Origin: Dactylosporangium aurantiacum | GTDB taxonomy: Bacteria > Actinomycetota > Actinomycetes > Mycobacteriales > Micromonosporaceae | Direction of reading: 5' to 3' | Assembly (NCBI RefSeq): GCF_000716715.1 | Contig: NZ_JNYJ01000007.1 | Location: forward strand, 62,001 to 126,000 | DNA length: 64,000 bases | In this document: positions 62,336 through 64,000 of the stretch, piece by piece | How positions within the stretch are numbered: the stretch's first letter is position 1 | How the letters are laid out: the number at the start of each line of letters is the position of its first letter | Program-made: the position numbers and the translations under genes | The notes under the pieces: model-generated | Seen by the model: the letters and a program-made list of their open reading frames with translations, nothing else | Told to the model about the DNA's origin: nothing | Database searches by the model: none

Positions 62336-63577
62336 GGCGGCCTCGGCGGGCCCCGTGGGCTCGGCGTGCTCGGCGGGCAGGGCGGACCCGGCGGATTCGG
62401 CGGGCTGGGCCGAGGGCCGGTCGGGGTCGGGCGGGTCCTGCTGGTGGGACTGGAGGTGGCGGGGGGTCAGCTCGACCTGGGGCGGGGTGGGCAGCGGGTC
62501 GGCGCTGATGCCGAGCTCGGCGAGCCGGCGGGCGCTGACCAGGACGCGGGCCTCCAGGGAGCCGACGGCCCTGTTGTATGACGACACGGCCGTGCCCAGG
62601 GCGGTGCCGACCTTGGCGAAGTGGTCGCCCATGGTGGCGAGGCGGGCGTAGAGCTCGCGGCCGGTCCGGTGGACGGCGAGGGCGTTGTGGGCGAGCGACT
62701 CCTGGCGCCACGCATAGGCGATGGTGCGCAGCAGGGCGACCAGGGTGGCGGGGGTGGCGAGGACGACGTTGCGGGTGAAGGCGTGCTCGAGCAGGGTCGG
62801 GTCGTGCTGGAGCGCGGCGTCGAGGAACGTGTCGGCGGGCATGAACAGCACGACGAACTCGGGGGCGGGCTCGAACGCGGCCCAGTAGGACTTGGCGGCC
62901 AGGGCGTCGACGTGGCCGCGCAGGTGCTTCGCGTGCTGGGTCAGGTGGGCGGTGCGGCCGGCCTCGTCGCGGGCCTCCATCGCGCTCAGGTAGCCCTCGA
63001 ACGGGGCCTTGGCGTCGACGACGACCTGGCGGCCGCCGTGCAGGCGCACGACCAGGTCCGGGCGCACGACGCCGGTGTCGGTGGCGGCGGTGACCTGCTC
63101 GTCGAAGTCGCAGTGCTCCAGCATGCCGGCGGCCTCGACGATGCGGCGCAGCTGGTGCTCGCCCCACCGGCCGCGGATCTGCGGGGCGCGCAGCGCCGAG
63201 ACCAGCTGGCGGGTCTCGGTGCGCAGCTCGCCCGAGACGTCGTGCATGGCGCGGACCTGCTCGCGGAGTGACTCGTAGGCGCCGACCCGGTCGCGCTCCA
63301 GGTCGGCGACGCGCCGCTCATAGCGCAGCAGCGCCTCGTGCAGCGGGGCGACGGCGTCGGCGACCGCGTCCTGCGTCTGGTCGCGGGCCTCGTAGGTGAG
63401 GGACCGCAGCGACGACTCGAGCCGGGCCTCGCCGTCGCGGGTGGCCTGCAGGGTCGCCTCCAGCTTCGCCACATCGACGGCCGCGCGTGACCGCGCGGCG
63501 AACCAGCCGAGCGCGGTGCCGGCGGCGAGCCCGATGAGGAGGCCGAGGATCAGCAGCAGTTCCACGGGTATCAGCAT
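62282..63577 (-). CDS. rmuC: DNA recombination protein RmuC
   Basis: A 431-residue RmuC: N-terminal helix (LLLILGLLIGLAAGTALGWFAA), coiled coil (residues 35-110), and the nuclease-like RmuC domain with IRGRWGEHQLRRIVEAAGM, VVRPDLVVRLHGGRQVVVDAKAPFEGY and FMPADTFLDAALQHDPTLLEHA. It limits DNA inversions and genome rearrangements. A C-terminal tail of about 60 residues is Ala/Pro/Glu-rich, and its end is repeated in decayed form downstream. ATG 63577 lacks an RBS; a GTG five codons later is possible. Confidence 0.92.
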   Translation of the reverse strand: MLIPVELLLILGLLIGLAAGTALGWFAARSRAAVDVAKLEATLQATRDGEARLESSLRSLTYEARDQTQDAVADAVAPLHEALLRYERRVADLERDRVGAYESLREQVRAMHDVSGELRTETRQLVSALRAPQIRGRWGEHQLRRIVEAAGMLEHCDFDEQVTAATDTGVVRPDLVVRLHGGRQVVVDAKAPFEGYLSAMEARDEAGRTAHLTQHAKHLRGHVDALAAKSYWAAFEPAPEFVVLFMPADTFLDAALQHDPTLLEHAFTRNVVLATPATLVALLRTIAYAWRQESLAHNALAVHRTGRELYARLATMGDHFAKVGTALGTAVSSYNRAVGSLEARVLVSARRLAELGISADPLPTPPQVELTPRHLQSHQQDPPDPDRPSAQPAESAGSALPAEHAEPTGPAEAAESEYEMLLAALREDPST

Positions 63578-63616
63578 GCACGAGGGGTGTGACAGAAAAT
63601 GGGTACCGTCAACCTC

Positions 63617-64000
63617 ATGGAGACCTGGATCGTCCTCACCCTGCTGGTGCTGGTCGTGATCGCCCTGGTGGCCGTGGTCGCGGGCGGGCGGCGCAAGCGG
63701 GCCCGGCAGGAGCTCGCCGACGCGCGTGAGGACGCCCTGCGCTGGTACGAACGCCTCGGCGGCCAGGTGATGAACCTGACCGGGGACGCCCCGGCGGTCC
63801 GCCAGGCGCTCGCCGACGCCGGGGAGCGCTACACCGCCGCCGGCGCCCAGCTGGAGCGCGCGACCTCGGTGAAGCAGTACGAGCTGGTCCGCGAGACCGC
63901 CCTGGAAGGGCTCGCGTACGCGCGGGCGGCCCGGGTGGCGCTCGGCATCGACCCCGGCCCGGACCTGCCGCCGCTCGCCGGGGGCCGCACCGGGCAGCTG
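63617..64000 (+). CDS. Membrane protein of unknown function (truncated by window edge)
   Basis: The first 128 residues are visible. One N-terminal helix (WIVLTLLVLVVIALVAVVAGG) and a basic stop precede a helical domain with ELADAREDALRWYERLGGQVMNLTGDAPAVRQALADAGERYTAAGAQLERA. I do not recognise a characterised family. ATG 63617 lies 7 nt after TACCGT (63604-63609), the leaderless signature. Divergent to rmuC with a 39-bp gap. Confidence 0.78.
   Translation, partial: METWIVLTLLVLVVIALVAVVAGGRRKRARQELADAREDALRWYERLGGQVMNLTGDAPAVRQALADAGERYTAAGAQLERATSVKQYELVRETALEGLAYARAARVALGIDPGPDLPPLAGGRTGQL

Overview
The window is very GC-rich actinobacterial chromosomal DNA. Starts are often GTG, TTA codons are almost absent from real genes, and many genes lack a Shine-Dalgarno and instead carry a TANNNT -10 box 5-7 bases before the start codon (leaderless mRNAs). 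Gene content (acyl-CoA carboxylase alpha/beta/epsilon, BirA, a short Rv1086-type cis-prenyltransferase, GTP-type PEPCK, class II FBPase GlpX, LpdA-like reductase, DUF4349/DUF3152/DUF4245 proteins, Ser/Thr kinases) fits a Micromonosporaceae-like actinomycete. The genus cannot be fixed from sequence alone. I see no prophage, insertion sequence, CRISPR array, rRNA or tRNA.

Layout. 1-8.3 kb: a partial Ser/Thr kinase, an M20 amidohydrolase, a membrane protein with a C-terminal alpha/beta-hydrolase motif, a DUF4349 lipoprotein, a UlaG-like metallo-hydrolase, and a DnaQ-type exonuclease divergent from a coiled-coil protein across only 22 bp. 8.4-13.5 kb: an SCO6745-like protein, a double-GNAT protein, a gamma-glutamylcyclotransferase-like protein, an LpdA-like flavoprotein, a 2'-5' RNA ligase-like protein and an Nei-type glycosylase. 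13.5-17.6 kb: a short threonyl-tRNA synthetase preceded by a leader peptide with three consecutive Thr codons and a terminator/antiterminator, then a DUF3152 lipoprotein, a SigE-family sigma factor with a membrane protein, and a YbjQ protein. 17.6-18.4 kb is a gene-free block of 51-, 15- and 18-bp tandem repeats.

18.4-32.9 kb: the acyl-CoA carboxylase neighbourhood (alpha, Maf, O-methyltransferase, epsilon, beta, BirA), interrupted by a PadR-controlled ABC exporter, an MFS transporter, an MscL with a zinc ribbon, a surface-anchored protein and a second Ser/Thr kinase. 33-43.8 kb: a PH-domain protein, two GtrA proteins, PEPCK, a prenyltransferase, trehalose-phosphatase, PIN-PhoH ATPase, two tandem transglycosylase-like proteins, a rhomboid protease and a ferredoxin-NADP reductase. 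43.9-51.7 kb: a three-gene phosphorelay (sensor kinase, stand-alone receiver, receiver-PAS-kinase), a TetR/epimerase pair with two operators, GlpX and a DUF4245 protein. 51.7-60.6 kb: xseA-GNAT-xseB, a NarL-type two-component system divergent from a MacB/FtsX-type ABC system, and IspH. 60.6-62.3 kb is gene-free; it holds a 54-bp near-perfect palindrome and decayed copies of the rmuC 3' end. The window ends with rmuC and a partial membrane protein.

Functional links. Biotin ligase sits beside the biotin-dependent carboxylase it would modify. PEPCK and GlpX supply gluconeogenesis. The prenyltransferase and IspH belong to isoprenoid and cell-wall lipid supply. The strongest regulatory signal is the threonine attenuator ahead of the editing-deficient ThrRS. 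The most unusual structural signals are the shared bidirectional -10 boxes, stop codons reused as -10 boxes, and the decayed rmuC array.
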